Below are positions 42,538 to 51,363 of a DNA stretch of 53,528 bases, piece after piece; position 1 is the first letter of the stretch, and every line of letters starts with the position of its first letter. The notes under the pieces are model-generated. The model had not been told where the DNA came from. It did not search any database and saw only the letters and a program-made list of their open reading frames with translations. Made by a program: the position numbers and the translations under genes. The stretch is from Nonomuraea turkmeniaca (GTDB taxonomy: Bacteria; Actinomycetota; Actinomycetes; Streptosporangiales; Streptosporangiaceae): NCBI RefSeq assembly GCF_005889735.1, contig NZ_VCKY01000044.1, forward strand, positions 1-53,528, in the 5' to 3' direction.

Positions 42538-43419
42538 ATGAAGGTACGCATCGGGATAGCGCCGCCACCTGGAGACACCCCCGACCACCTCGCCGGGCTC
42601 GCGGAGCGGACCGAGGCTCTCGGGATCGACTCCCTGTGGCTGTCGGAGATCGTCCATGGGCCGTCCGTCGAGCCCATCGTCGGCATGGCCTACACGCTGG
42701 CCGCCACCCGCAGGCTGAAGGTCGGCACGGGGGTGGCGATCCTGCCGGGCCGCCACCCGATGCGGGTGGCCAAGCAACTCGCCTCGCTGGCCGCGCTCGC
42801 CCCCAAGCGCGTGCTGCCGGCCTTCGGGCTGACGCCGGCCAGGCCCGCCGAACGGGAGGCGTTTCCCGTTCCCGGGCCACGCGGGGCGGTGTTCGACGAG
42901 TCGCTCGAACTGCTCAGGCTGCTCCTGCGGCAGGAGAAGGTGACCTTCCACGGCAAGTTCTTCACGGTGGAGAACGCCGGGGTCGGCCCGCTGCCGGCCA
43001 AGCCGCTCGACATCTGGGTCGGCGGCAGCGGGGAGCTCGCTCTGCGCCGCGCCGGCCGGCTCGCCGACGGCTGGCTGGCCAGCTTCCTCACCCCGGACCA
43101 GGCCGCCGCCGGCCGTACGGCGATCGCGGCGCACGCGGCCGAGGCCGGCCGCGAGATCGAAGCCGACCACTACGGCACCAGCCTCGCGGTGGCCGCGACC
43201 GAGATCCCCGCCACCGCAATCGACGCCATCGCCAGGCGCAACCCCGGCGCCGACCCCACCGAGATCGTCCCGGTCGGCTGGGCCGCCGCCCGTGACCTGA
43301 TCGGACGCTTCGTCGAGGCCGGGATCACCAAGTTCGTCGTACGGCCCGCCACACCCATATCCTCGGCCGAGCGCTGGCTCGACGAGTTCGCCGACCACCT
43401 CATGCCGCTGCAGAACTGA
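42538..43419 (+). CDS. LLM-class flavin-dependent oxidoreductase
   Basis: Luciferase-like TIM-barrel oxidoreductase of 293 residues, probably F420- or FMN-dependent. The ATG at 42538 was chosen since family homology starts at KVRIGIAPPPGDTPDHLAGL; no strong ribosome site is seen and a longer open frame exists upstream. Typical features are ALGIDSLWLSEI, RLKVGTGVAILPGRHPMRVAKQ, LDIWVGGSGELALRRAGRLADGW and the ending AERWLDEFADHL. It may reduce or oxidise a small organic molecule; the substrate is unknown. The neighbours are debris, so context does not help. Confidence 0.85.
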   Translation: MKVRIGIAPPPGDTPDHLAGLAERTEALGIDSLWLSEIVHGPSVEPIVGMAYTLAATRRLKVGTGVAILPGRHPMRVAKQLASLAALAPKRVLPAFGLTPARPAEREAFPVPGPRGAVFDESLELLRLLLRQEKVTFHGKFFTVENAGVGPLPAKPLDIWVGGSGELALRRAGRLADGWLASFLTPDQAAAGRTAIAAHAAEAGREIEADHYGTSLAVAATEIPATAIDAIARRNPGADPTEIVPVGWAAARDLIGRFVEAGITKFVVRPATPISSAERWLDEFADHLMPLQN

Positions 43420-43462
43420 GCACAACCCTGACGAGCCCCCCGAACGAGGGGGACACCCCCCT

Positions 43463-43690
43463 GTGAGAATCACCGACGCCAAGGTGATCGTGACCAGTCC
43501 GGGCCGCAACCACGTGACCCTCAAGACCGTGACCGACTAGGGGTGACCGGGGCAGACGACGCCACCCTCAACGGGCGTGAGCCGGTGGTTCGACGCCTCG
43601 GCGAGCAGCGCGCTCACCCTGGGCGCGATGTCAGCCTCGATACTCGCGCGGATCAGGTCGTCGTGGAACCCAACCGCGGCGTGGTGGTGT
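43463..43690 (+). pseudogene. Mannonate dehydratase/RspA-like 5' fragment
   Basis: From GTG 43463: MRITDAKVIVTSPGRNHVTLK and then TVTD and a TAG. In a shifted frame from 43543, VTGADDATLNGREPVVRR. In the enolase-superfamily mannonate dehydratase group the N-terminus reads 'I..A.VIVT.PGRN.VTLK..TD.G..G.GDATLNGRE', so the match is clear. The gene is cut at about 43690 by transposase debris, and the catalytic barrel is absent. Confidence 0.65.
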
Positions 43691-43714
43691 CCCGCTCGGA
43701 AACACGGTTTCGTG

Positions 43715-44060
43715 GTGTGAGCTGGAATTTGCTGCGCGATCAGAGCGGCCGCTACGACCATCATGAAGTAGTGCTATCGCTTGTCTACCGATTGATGAGG
43801 TGCTTGTTCGCCCTGCTGGCAGTGCTGGTCCGCGCTGATCTGTCCAATAACGTTGAGCCGCGATGTCTGGCTGGCTCACGGTGTCAGATTCTCCTAGCGG
43901 GAGGACGCCCCAGGAGGCGTTTGCGAGGGCGGCGGAAAGGCCTAAGCCCCGGGGGTACTGCGCCGACGGGGGTGTTGTGGAGGTTCGGCGTCAGCGCCGG
44001 TAACCAGATGGGGTCTTCTTCGCACTCCTTCGAGCAGGGGCGGAGGGCGAGCGGCGCGCG
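43715..44060 (+). other. Left end of the rve-type insertion sequence, then empty spacer
   Basis: 43715-43865 resembles 32700-32850 (start of the same transposase: VVLSLVYRLMRCLFALLAVL). The transposase body is missing. From 43870 to 44060 I see no gene. Confidence 0.45.
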
Positions 44061-44400
44061 TCAGGCGCGACGCAGCCAGAAACCACTGGAGTGCTCGTCG
44101 GCGTGCGGCCGGTCGTAGACCCAGCCGTCGACGAAGGCCAGCTCGTCGAGCGTCCACCGGTAGGAACGCGACGCCCACCCGTCCTCCCGCTTGGTTGAAG
44201 ATCGGGAAGTCGCGGCAGTCGCCGTCATCGCGGACGCACGGGCCGAACCCGCCCCAGGCGGGCGGCGCGGGGGTGTTGTGGGACTCGAACACCTTGCTGC
44301 CGGTGAGAGGGTGCAGGGCGCACTGGGCGTCATAGATCGGCCCGGCGTTGAGCGACAGGCAAGATCCAGAAACGGCTTCACAGGGAGGTTTCAGGAAAGA
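44061..44400 (-). pseudogene. Unrecognised gene remnant, frameshifted
   Basis: Leftward. One frame reads LSLNAGPIYDAQCALHPLTG and FGPCVRDDGDCRDFPIFNQ. After a one-base shift near 44190 it reads REDGWASRSYRWTLDELAFVD and ends HSSGFWLRRA at 44061-44063. Several cysteines suggest an exported protein. The start is not found. I do not recognise the family. Confidence 0.35.
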
Positions 44401-44611
44401 TCCGGCGTGTCCAGCGAGCGTTGATCAGTCTGACCGGCCCGCGCCCACCATCGCCACGGGGAGGCTCTCACTGGGCGATCACTTCTTTCCGGCGGCCTGG
44501 CGAAACGCTAGAGAGCTCAGATCAAATGTCGACCGGCAGTCAAGGAATCGACAGGCCTTCCACGCTCCGCCACAATTTACGACGATCTTGGCTTCCCTCC
44601 CTGGACAGGAC

Positions 44612-45523
44612 ATGAAAACCCTCATAGCAACTCTGGCTCTCGCCACCGCGGTCCCCGCGACCGCCCATGCCACTCCCGACCCGGTGGCCGCCGTACGGGC
44701 CCTTCTGGCCCGCAATGCCGGGGTCACGCTGGAGTTTCTCGGCAACACCGGCACCGATCTGTTCTGGCAGAACGACGCCACTCGCGAGCAGATATCCGGC
44801 GGTGTCGGCCTGAAGGGCACCGGCAAGCTCCAACTGGGCCCCACCGGCGTGACGGCCTCCGAAATCACCCGCGTGGTGCAGTTGAGCGGACAGGTCTTGA
44901 TGAAGCAGGAGGCGGCCAAGGGAGACGCCTATTTCGCGGGTTTGCTCAAATCCGCTGGAACGACCCGCATGATCAGCACGAAGGGCTGGCTCTACCACCT
45001 GCCGCCGAAAGCCCGCACGTGGCTCCGCACCGGCCGCGCCGGCGGGGGCGCCGCAGCGTACGGCGACCAGATCATCAACGTGCTGGAGCCGGCCACCCTG
45101 GCCAAGCTGCTGTCCACCACGGACCGCTCATCGGTCACGCCCTGGCACAAGAACCGCACCACCGGCCGCAACCAGCGCATCTACACCCGTAGCGGCATGA
45201 TCACCCTCAAGGAGCTCTACCGGGTCTCCCCCACCTTCCGCGAGGCGGCGGGCACCTCGGCCGTTGGCACGGACGAGATCTGGTGGCAATACCTGTACGA
45301 CGACCGTGGCCTGCCGGACCGGCTCGTCTGGCACTTCCGGACGACCACGAAGGCCGATTCCATCGGGCTGGGGGACAACCGGATCCGCTCGGTGCGCCTG
45401 GCCACGCGGTTCTGGGACTGGCAGGCCAAGGTCTCCATCACCGCGCCCAAGGCAGCACCGGGGCGAGGTCCTGCGGTGGACGAGATCATCGACATCCTGC
45501 GGGCGGACGATCGCCCGCGCTGA
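44612..45523 (+). CDS. Secreted LppX/LprG-fold-like protein
   Basis: Exported protein of 303 residues. Signal peptide 1-19 (MKTLIATLALATAVPATAHA) without a lipobox Cys, so it is released or held otherwise. A mature antiparallel beta domain has a helix region (EPATLAKLLSTTD) like the half-barrel of LppX/LprG and LolA-type carriers: GVTASEITRVVQLSGQVLMK, STKGWLYHLPPKARTWLR, and an end KVSITAPKAAPG. The ATG at 44612 starts right at the signal peptide; an AGGA lies only a few bases before it. Probably binds a lipid or glycolipid. It is a distant paralogue of the broken gene at 34153. Confidence 0.6.
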   Translation: MKTLIATLALATAVPATAHATPDPVAAVRALLARNAGVTLEFLGNTGTDLFWQNDATREQISGGVGLKGTGKLQLGPTGVTASEITRVVQLSGQVLMKQEAAKGDAYFAGLLKSAGTTRMISTKGWLYHLPPKARTWLRTGRAGGGAAAYGDQIINVLEPATLAKLLSTTDRSSVTPWHKNRTTGRNQRIYTRSGMITLKELYRVSPTFREAAGTSAVGTDEIWWQYLYDDRGLPDRLVWHFRTTTKADSIGLGDNRIRSVRLATRFWDWQAKVSITAPKAAPGRGPAVDEIIDILRADDRPR

Positions 45524-45664
45524 CAAAGCCCGATGAGGTCGCCGTGGCCGGCCACGTAGTCCACCCACCAGCTTCGCCACAGCGCACCGCAGCATCTCGC
45601 CCAGGCTGGGCGTGCCGCCCCGGAGTGCAGACCAAGCGCCCTCGTGTTTCGCAGTTGTGGGTAA
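45524..45664. other. Short spacer after the secreted protein
   Basis: No gene seen on either strand. Probably the right flank of the IS701-type element. Confidence 0.3.
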
Positions 45665-46366
45665 TCATGTTTCGGCGGCGGCCCAGGCTGCGAGGACGGC
45701 CTGGGTTTCTTCGGGTGTGGCCTGGTAGGGGGCTTGGGGCCGAAAACGTTCGGCGATGATGACCCGTCGGAGCTTGATCACCATGTCTTCGAAGGACGGT
45801 TCGGTCTTGGTGGTGTACCACCGTGAGCGTGCCCGTCGTTCGGCGGTGTCGGCGGGACTGTGTCCGTGGGTGGCGTACCAGAGGATGGTCAGGCTGAGGC
45901 AGATCATGCCGAACGGGACGGTGCGCTCCACCGCGAGCCGGGTGCGGTTGCGGGCTTGGCCGACGCCGAGGCTCTGGCGGGCGTCGAAGAAGGCGACCTC
46001 GATGCACCAGCGGGCGGCGTAGCGGGCGATGAGGTCTTCGGCGGGTGAGTACAGGTCGGTGGTGATCAGGGGCAGGCCGTAGCCGCGGTCGTCGCCGTCG
46101 CGGGTACGGGGTTGAGTGTCGCGGACCAGGATGACGCGGATGCTCTGGCTGCGGAACGGCCTGTACCACAGGCATGTCGTTTCGCTGATCTGCACGGTGT
46201 CGGTGCGTCCGTAACGGCGGACCCGGGTGGTGCGCCAGGTGCCGGCCAGGTCGGCCGGCGTTCCCAGGCGGACGCCTTTGGTGCGGGGCCGTCCGGACCT
46301 GCCGGTTCTGGGTGGCGGCAGGGCATTGTGGGCGCCGGAAAATGCGTCACCCGCTCTGACGTGGTG
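45665..46366 (-). pseudogene. IS701-type transposase, 5' truncated
   Basis: About 233 codons of the C-terminal part of a DDE transposase of the IS701/IS4-like group common in actinomycetes. It reads GRPRTKGVRLGTPADLAGTW, RRYGRTDTVQISETTCLWY, ARYAARWCIEVAFFDARQSL (the catalytic Glu region) and RARSRWYTTKTEPSFEDMV. Upstream of 46366 the frame meets a stop, and the N-terminal half with the first Asp residues is missing. There are no internal lesions. The truncation point abuts a cluster of palindromes. Confidence 0.75.
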
Positions 46367-46373
46367 CTAACCC

Positions 46374-46429
46374 GAGAACGCTCGTTCTCGTTTGAGCGGA
46401 CGCTCAATATCCCTTGAGCAATTGCTCAA
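46374..46429. promoter_or_regulatory. Cluster of three palindromes, orphan TetR-type operators
   Basis: GAGAACG-CT-CGTTCTC (46374-46389), TTGAGCG-GA-CGCTCAA (46392-46407) and the perfect TTGAGCAATTGCTCAA (46414-46429). The last two share TTGAGC....GCTCAA with centres 22 bp apart, about two helical turns. No intact regulator or target gene is next to them. Confidence 0.55.
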
Positions 46430-46675
46430 ACGTTTTTAAGTGCTCGCTTAAGGTCCGCGTAGGAACCATCGCATCACCGCAACTCAAGACACGGTGGCGA
46501 GATTTGAAGCGGCACAGGCTCCGCTCCGACCACTTCCCGATCCCAACGCTCAACCAGCCCAGATCACAGCGCTCGACATCCATCGACGTGATCGACTTGG
46601 GGGCATCCCGAGAGAGTATCGACATGCGGCTTGACCTGGCCGGATGATTAATCGGCACCCGCAAGGCTAAACCGA
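46430..46675. other. Non-coding stretch
   Basis: No gene supported. Open frames here lack family features and the usual GC-rich third positions. Confidence 0.3.
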
Positions 46676-47040
46676 GCACCGCAGGACCACCGAGGCCATC
46701 ATCGGCGACTTCACCGGCACCTTGCACCAGCCCACCGAACCGCTGCTGGGCGGCTACGACAGCACCGGCCGACTCCAGGCCGCTCCACCCGTCCCAGCAC
46801 CGAGGCGTCCACGAGGATGGTCCCCTTGCTAACCCAGCCGGCGGCCAGGGCCACCATGGCCGCCGCACCTACCGCCGAACCGCCCAGCGGGACGCACGGC
46901 AGTGGCGATCCGGTCTCCTACCAGCTTGTCGAACCGACGTGGCCGTGGTGACCCTGGCGGACCTCGCCATGGAGCATGGCCGCTACCGGCACCTGCTACG
47001 CCTGCGTGTCCCCACACTGACATGGCCACGACCCAGGTGG
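46676..47040 (+). pseudogene. Decayed ATP-dependent DNA ligase C-terminus
   Basis: Fragments in different frames read RTTEAIIGDFTGTLHQPTEPLLGGYDSTGRLQ (in parts: TEAIIGDFTGTL and LLGGYDSTGRLQ) and later VTLADLAMEHGRYRHLLRLRV. Both match the OB-fold end of actinomycete LigC/LigD-type ligases ('EAI.GAVTG.L..P..L.LGRYD..GRL' and 'D.A.EHGR.RH..R..R'). At least two frameshifts and a deletion lie between them. Confidence 0.45.
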
Positions 47041-47163
47041 CGGAGTTCACCGGCATTGAGCCGTTGTTCCTCCTGCGCCGTACCACCAGCCTTCCGCCTT
47101 GTCCACCCTCGACTTCTCTTGATCGAATGCTTCACCCGCGTCCAAGCGGGAAGCTGATCCCGC

Positions 47164-47217
47164 ATGCCGGACCGGTGGTATCGCAACGCAGTCATCTACT
47201 CCCTCGACGTCGGGTCA
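47164..47217 (+). pseudogene. Start fragment of a GH13 alpha-amylase-family gene
   Basis: MPDRWYRNAVIYSLDV followed by loss of homology. The W-Y-x-N-A-V-I-Y-x-L-D-V start is typical of GH13 trehalose-synthase or amylase-like proteins. Only about 18 codons remain. Confidence 0.4.
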
Positions 47218-47470
47218 CCGGCGCTCCTCGTGGCGCCGACGAGCGATAAGCCGTCTCTTCTGTACCCGCAAGCAGGGACCCCCGCTATGACATACCTGTC
47301 GATTACCGTCGAACATTGCGGCGACTACGCTGGGTGAGCGGCGCCGGGTTCTCGGTGCTGTGAACCGGAACCTGCAGGCGCGGCAAGGTGCGCGCCTCGG
47401 CGCACCAGCGCTGCGTCGTGGCGGGAACGCGGCGTCCTCGACCGGGCCCACACGCCGTCGGGCCGCGAGG
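47218..47470. other. Spacer before the convergent regulator
   Basis: No gene seen on either strand. Confidence 0.3.
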
Positions 47471-48352
47471 TCACCCTTCTGCGGGCGTGAGGCCCGGCAG
47501 GCCGCCTGCCTGCTGACCGTTGCCCGGGTGCCAGGTGGCGAGGATCTTGAGGTTGTCGTCGGCGGGGGAGCCCGGTTCGGCCGTGTAAACGTTGAGGAGC
47601 TGGTCCGGCGCGTCGGGCAGGTGCAGCGTCTCGTAGGCGAGAACGAACTCCCCGACGAGCGGGTGCCTGAACTGCTTGACTCCATGGGTCTTGCTCTTCA
47701 CTGTGTGCATCGCCCAGTGCCGCCGGAACTCCTCGCTGTGCATCGACAGCTCGCCGATGAGGGACGTGAGCTCGGGGTCGTCGGGATAGCGGCCGGCGTC
47801 GATGCGCAGGTGGCCGACGGTGTCGCTCACGACTTGCTCGCGGTTGGGGTAGAGGCGCCTGACGTTCTCGTCGAGCAGGATCAGCCGGGCGAGGTTGCGC
47901 CTGCGCACGGGCAGTGCCGCGAAGTCCGTGATGAGCGCGCAGGCCAGCGGGTTCCACGCCAAGATGTCCATCCGGCGGCCGAAGACGAACGCGGGGCTGG
48001 CCGGCAGGGCGTTCAGCAGCTGGTGCAGACCGGCGCGGACCGTCTGCGCGCGTGGGGCGCGGACCCGCGTGCGGGTGGGTTTGGCCAGTTGGTGGAGGTA
48101 GGCGCGTTCGTCGTCGGTCAGCCGCAGGGCGCTCGCCACGGCGTCCAGCACGCCTTCGGAGACGGTGCCGCACCGGCCCTGCTCCAGCCGGATGTAATAG
48201 TCGACGCTGATGCCCGCCAGGAGTGCCAGCTCCTCCCGTCGCAGACCGGGAACGCGCCGTTGCCCTGGCCCCGGAGGCAGCCCCACGTCCCTGGGTGCCA
48301 GACGGGCGCGACAGGTGCGGAGGAAGTCGTTGAGATCAGCGCGTCGTGTCAT
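47471..48352 (-). CDS. XRE-type regulator with MmyB-like ligand domain
   Basis: DNA-binding regulator of 293 residues. The ATG at 48352 was chosen since the domain begins there; TAGTCT eight bases upstream suggests a nearly leaderless message. The N-terminal HTH_31/XRE domain (about 5-80) has GQRRVPGLRREELALLAGIS and DYYIRLEQGR, and the C-terminal MmyB-like PAS-type domain (about 100-275) has ILAWNPLACAL and EFVLAYETLHLPDAPDQLLN. Such regulators usually control a divergent gene and respond to a small ligand. Here the divergent gene is the secreted beta-propeller protein, 145 bp away. Confidence 0.88.
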   Translation of the reverse strand: MTRRADLNDFLRTCRARLAPRDVGLPPGPGQRRVPGLRREELALLAGISVDYYIRLEQGRCGTVSEGVLDAVASALRLTDDERAYLHQLAKPTRTRVRAPRAQTVRAGLHQLLNALPASPAFVFGRRMDILAWNPLACALITDFAALPVRRRNLARLILLDENVRRLYPNREQVVSDTVGHLRIDAGRYPDDPELTSLIGELSMHSEEFRRHWAMHTVKSKTHGVKQFRHPLVGEFVLAYETLHLPDAPDQLLNVYTAEPGSPADDNLKILATWHPGNGQQAGGLPGLTPAEG

Positions 48353-48497
48353 CGCGATCCAGACTAATCGGCCAAACAGGCCGTTGGGTGGTCCTGCCGG
48401 ACCATAGGTTCGCCGCACCCGGGGCAGGGTTGAGCTCTGGCTGGCCGAGTGCCGTCCGCTGATCATCGGTGACATGTCGTCGAAAGGACAGATCTTC

Positions 48498-49502
48498 GTG
48501 CGCGTCCCCACCGTCTCCGCCGCTCTCACCCTCCTGCTCGTGGCCACCCCCGCCGCGGCCTCCACGCACACCGGAAATCCGGCTCCCACCCCGTCGGCCC
48601 AGGCCGCGGAACTTCGGAACGACGCCGGCATCGGCCTGCCGTCCCGGTACGTCGTCCCGGGCCGGTGGGGATATCCCGGCGGGCTGGCGTACGACCAGGC
48701 CACCGACCAGTTCTTCACCGGCAGCACGCAGGAGGGCACCCTGTACGTGGGCACGCCCGGCCAGGAGTGGATGCAGGTGTGGCTCCGGGGTGGCGTGGAC
48801 GGCCGTACGACCACGTCGGGGATCATCTCCGACGACCATGGCAGGCTCTACGTGGGCGGAGGCGCGACCAACCGGGTGTGGATCTACGACATCCGATCCC
48901 GCCGGCTCCTGGCCACGGTCGCCGGCGTGCCCGGTGGCTTCGTCAACGACATCACCATCGCTGAGGACGGCACCGCCTACGCCACCGACTCGCTCGGTCA
49001 CCTCATCTACCGGATCAGCGAGCGGGACGGGCGCTGGAGCATGGCCCCCTGGCTCGACCTGGACGGCACTCCGGTGGAGCTCGTCGACGGGCACAACCTC
49101 AACGGCATCACCGCGGTCGACGGCGACAACCTGATCGCCGTGCACAGCCAGTCGGGCAAGCTGTACCGATTCAACCGGACCTCCAAGGAGATCCACCAGG
49201 TGGACCTCGGCGGCGCCTTCCTGTACGGCGGCGACGGCCTCGTCCAGCATGACGGGCGGCTCTACGTGGTCCGCGGCGGGCTCTCCCCGCAGAACCCGCA
49301 GCCGCAGGTCTCGGTGCTGCGGCCGGCCGAGGACTGGTCGGCCGCCGAGGTGGAGTCCGTGATCAACTCGGACTTCCTGCATCCCAGCACCGCGCGAGTG
49401 GTAAGTGGCCGACTGCTGGTGGTCAACAGCCAGTACAACACCGGGCAGACCGGTGGTAAGCCGGAGCTCCCGTTCTCGATCTCGGCCATCCCGCTCGGCT
49501 GA
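48498..49502 (+). CDS. Secreted SMP-30/gluconolactonase-like beta-propeller
   Basis: Exported protein of 334 residues from a GTG at 48498, which has AAAGGA upstream and puts the signal peptide (VRVPTVSAALTLLLVATPAAAS) at the N-terminus; an ATG at 48474 is in frame but has no ribosome site. The mature part is a six-bladed propeller of the SMP-30/LRE type: GGLAYDQATDQFFTGSTQEG, GIISDDHGRLYVGG, GFVNDITIAEDGTAYATDS, LNGITAVDGDNLIAV. It may be a lactonase or binding protein acting outside the cell. It is divergent from, and probably controlled by, the XRE/MmyB-type regulator. Confidence 0.82.
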   Translation: MRVPTVSAALTLLLVATPAAASTHTGNPAPTPSAQAAELRNDAGIGLPSRYVVPGRWGYPGGLAYDQATDQFFTGSTQEGTLYVGTPGQEWMQVWLRGGVDGRTTTSGIISDDHGRLYVGGGATNRVWIYDIRSRRLLATVAGVPGGFVNDITIAEDGTAYATDSLGHLIYRISERDGRWSMAPWLDLDGTPVELVDGHNLNGITAVDGDNLIAVHSQSGKLYRFNRTSKEIHQVDLGGAFLYGGDGLVQHDGRLYVVRGGLSPQNPQPQVSVLRPAEDWSAAEVESVINSDFLHPSTARVVSGRLLVVNSQYNTGQTGGKPELPFSISAIPLG

Positions 49503-49530
49503 CGCCGCACGCCGAGGGCCGCCCGTCGGG

Positions 49531-49990
49531 TCAGCGGGCGGCCAACACGGGCACGTCCGCCACCTTGCCGAAGTCCTGCACCTGGTCCTTCACCTCGAAC
49601 GTCACCGACTTGATGTCGTCGGCGACGCGCCTTGCGGCTCTCATCGACCACCGTGAACATGCCGTACGCCGAGTTTGTCACCCACTCGTGCTTGAACACC
49701 CCGCTGAACGGCTGCGGCGCCGGCACCGCGGACACGTTCTCGTTCAGGTTGTGCACCTCGAAGCTGCCCACCAGGTAGGCGCCGTCGCGGTAGAAGGCCC
49801 CCCACTCGGGTCCGTGTCACCAGCCGCAGTGCGCCACGAGGCGCTGATTTGTCCGGATGGAGGTGGAAGGCCACCATCTCCTCGCCGTCCCCTCCGTAGC
49901 GGTGAGGTGAAGCTGGAGGCAGCTCGAACCGGGGATTGCCGGTGAGGGCGGGAGCAGCCTCGACAAAGTCGGGTCGGCCCAGGACTGCTG
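49531..49990 (-). pseudogene. Unrecognised protein gene, frameshifted and cut by an IS
   Basis: Leftward frames join as GNPRFELPPASPHRYGGDGE and MVAFHLHPDKSAPRGALRLVT, then (shift near 49805) WGAFYRDGAYLVGSFEVHNLN and FKHEWVTNSAYGMFTVVDES, then (shift near 49630) ADDIKSVTFEVKDQVQDFG ending LAAR at TGA 49531-49533. Two frameshifts are clear. The 5' part is lost where ISAs1 debris begins. I do not recognise the family. Confidence 0.45.
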
Positions 49991-50049
49991 GAAGGGCCGG
50001 GCCCGGTGAGCGAGACGGGAAGGTATACGCGAGGAACCGGCGTTGTTAC

Positions 50050-50991
50050 AGGGCATCCAGGCCGTCGGGGCGTCCATCACCTGGATGGTGGGGACCTCGC
50101 GGCGGCCGAGACCGCGCTCGTCGGTGCGGTGGGCGATCTCCACCTGTGTCCAGGCCAGCGCGTCGAACAACCGCGCCTGGTTCTCCTTGACGATCATCAC
50201 GAAGTGGGCGTGCTTGTCCTGGAGCAGGAAGCGGGCGTGGGCGCGCTGGGTGTGCAGACTGTCCATGGTCACCACCACCCCGGCCAGGTCCAGGGGCGAC
50301 AGCAGCGGCGCGAAGCTCGGAATCTCGTTACTCTTCGGGCCGATCTGCCGCTGCGCGAGCACGCTGGTCGCGGTGTGGGTGACCGCCGCGAGCAGGAACG
50401 CGGCACGGCCGTCGGCGTCCAGGGCACCCGCCATCGCCTTACCGTCGACCGCGACGGCGACCGGTTGCCCGTCGATCAGCAGTACCGGCGGATGCGCCAT
50501 CTCCGGCTCGCTCTCCGATCTGCTGCGACCTCCAAGACGGTTCCGAGCCCGGCGCGGCCGGCGAACCACGGGCCCAGCACATCATCGGCCACCTGCCCGT
50601 CGAGCTGGTTGAGCAGCCGCTCGACGGTGTCGGCGTGCGGCGCCCGCAACCGCCCGCCCCGCGCCTTGATCCCGACCGCGACCAGCAACCAGCCCGGCGC
50701 CGCCGCCGCCCAGGTCACGATGTCCAGCCGGGCCTTTTCCCCGCTCAAGACCGCCGCCAGGCACAGGGCCACGATCGCCGCCAGCGCGTAGCGCACCCCG
50801 CGCCGATCCCGTGGATCGGGAATCGTCGCCAGGCAGTCCAGCAGCCCACCGGTCTGGATACCGCCGGTATGCGCCAACTGGGGAGCGTGCTCACGGATGA
50901 CCGCCAGAATCGGCGCGGACTCGACGGCAGGGGCAGGGGGCAGCAGGTTGCAGACAACGAAGACCTCTGGGGACGTTTTGCATCGAAACAT
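50050..50991 (-). pseudogene. ISAs1-family transposase, frameshifted and truncated
   Basis: Starts at 50991 and reads LLDCLATIPDPRDRRGVRYAL and LLNQLDGQVADDVLGPW. After a shift near 50515 it reads AVDGKAMAGALDADGRAAFL, VTMDSLHTQRAHARFLLQDK and FVMIVKENQARLFDAL, all hallmarks of the ISAs1/H-repeat family. Homology stops after VPTIQVMDAP (about 50060), so the C-terminal third is gone. Inactive. Confidence 0.8.
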
Positions 50992-51363
50992 CCGCTCCTA
51001 GCGGTCCTCGTTGCGTTTCGTCCGGAGGCACGCCGGACGGTGACCTACACGTGATCAGCGCCCTCGGTTGCGGCTCCCGCACTGTGACTCGCCGTGATCA
51101 GCCCTATCGTCGCGAGTCTGCGTATCCATCGCCTTCGCCATCACGCATGGTGATCGCGGATCTTGGGCCAGGCGAGAGCTGCCGCCGATGACGGAGCCCC
51201 CCACCTCCACGCCGGCCCACTTCTGACCCACCGCAATCAAGCCCATCTACCTGCGGAAACGACTTTTTCGAGTCACCCTGCGATGCCGACCCGGCTTGTC
51301 ATGGGGCGCTCCCGAACGGTCGCGGCGGGTGGTTCAGTGCGGTGGTTCAGTGCTGCGGGCGGT
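50992..51363. other. Spacer with a short tandem repeat
   Basis: No gene seen. Near 51328-51370 a GGTTCAGT unit occurs three times at uneven spacing, the last copy running into the end of the aldo/keto reductase gene. Confidence 0.35.

Noticed and set aside
46404..46868. Leftward frame of 154 codons
   Set aside because: Antisense to the decayed ligase fragment and running through the operator cluster. No motif and unusual codon use.
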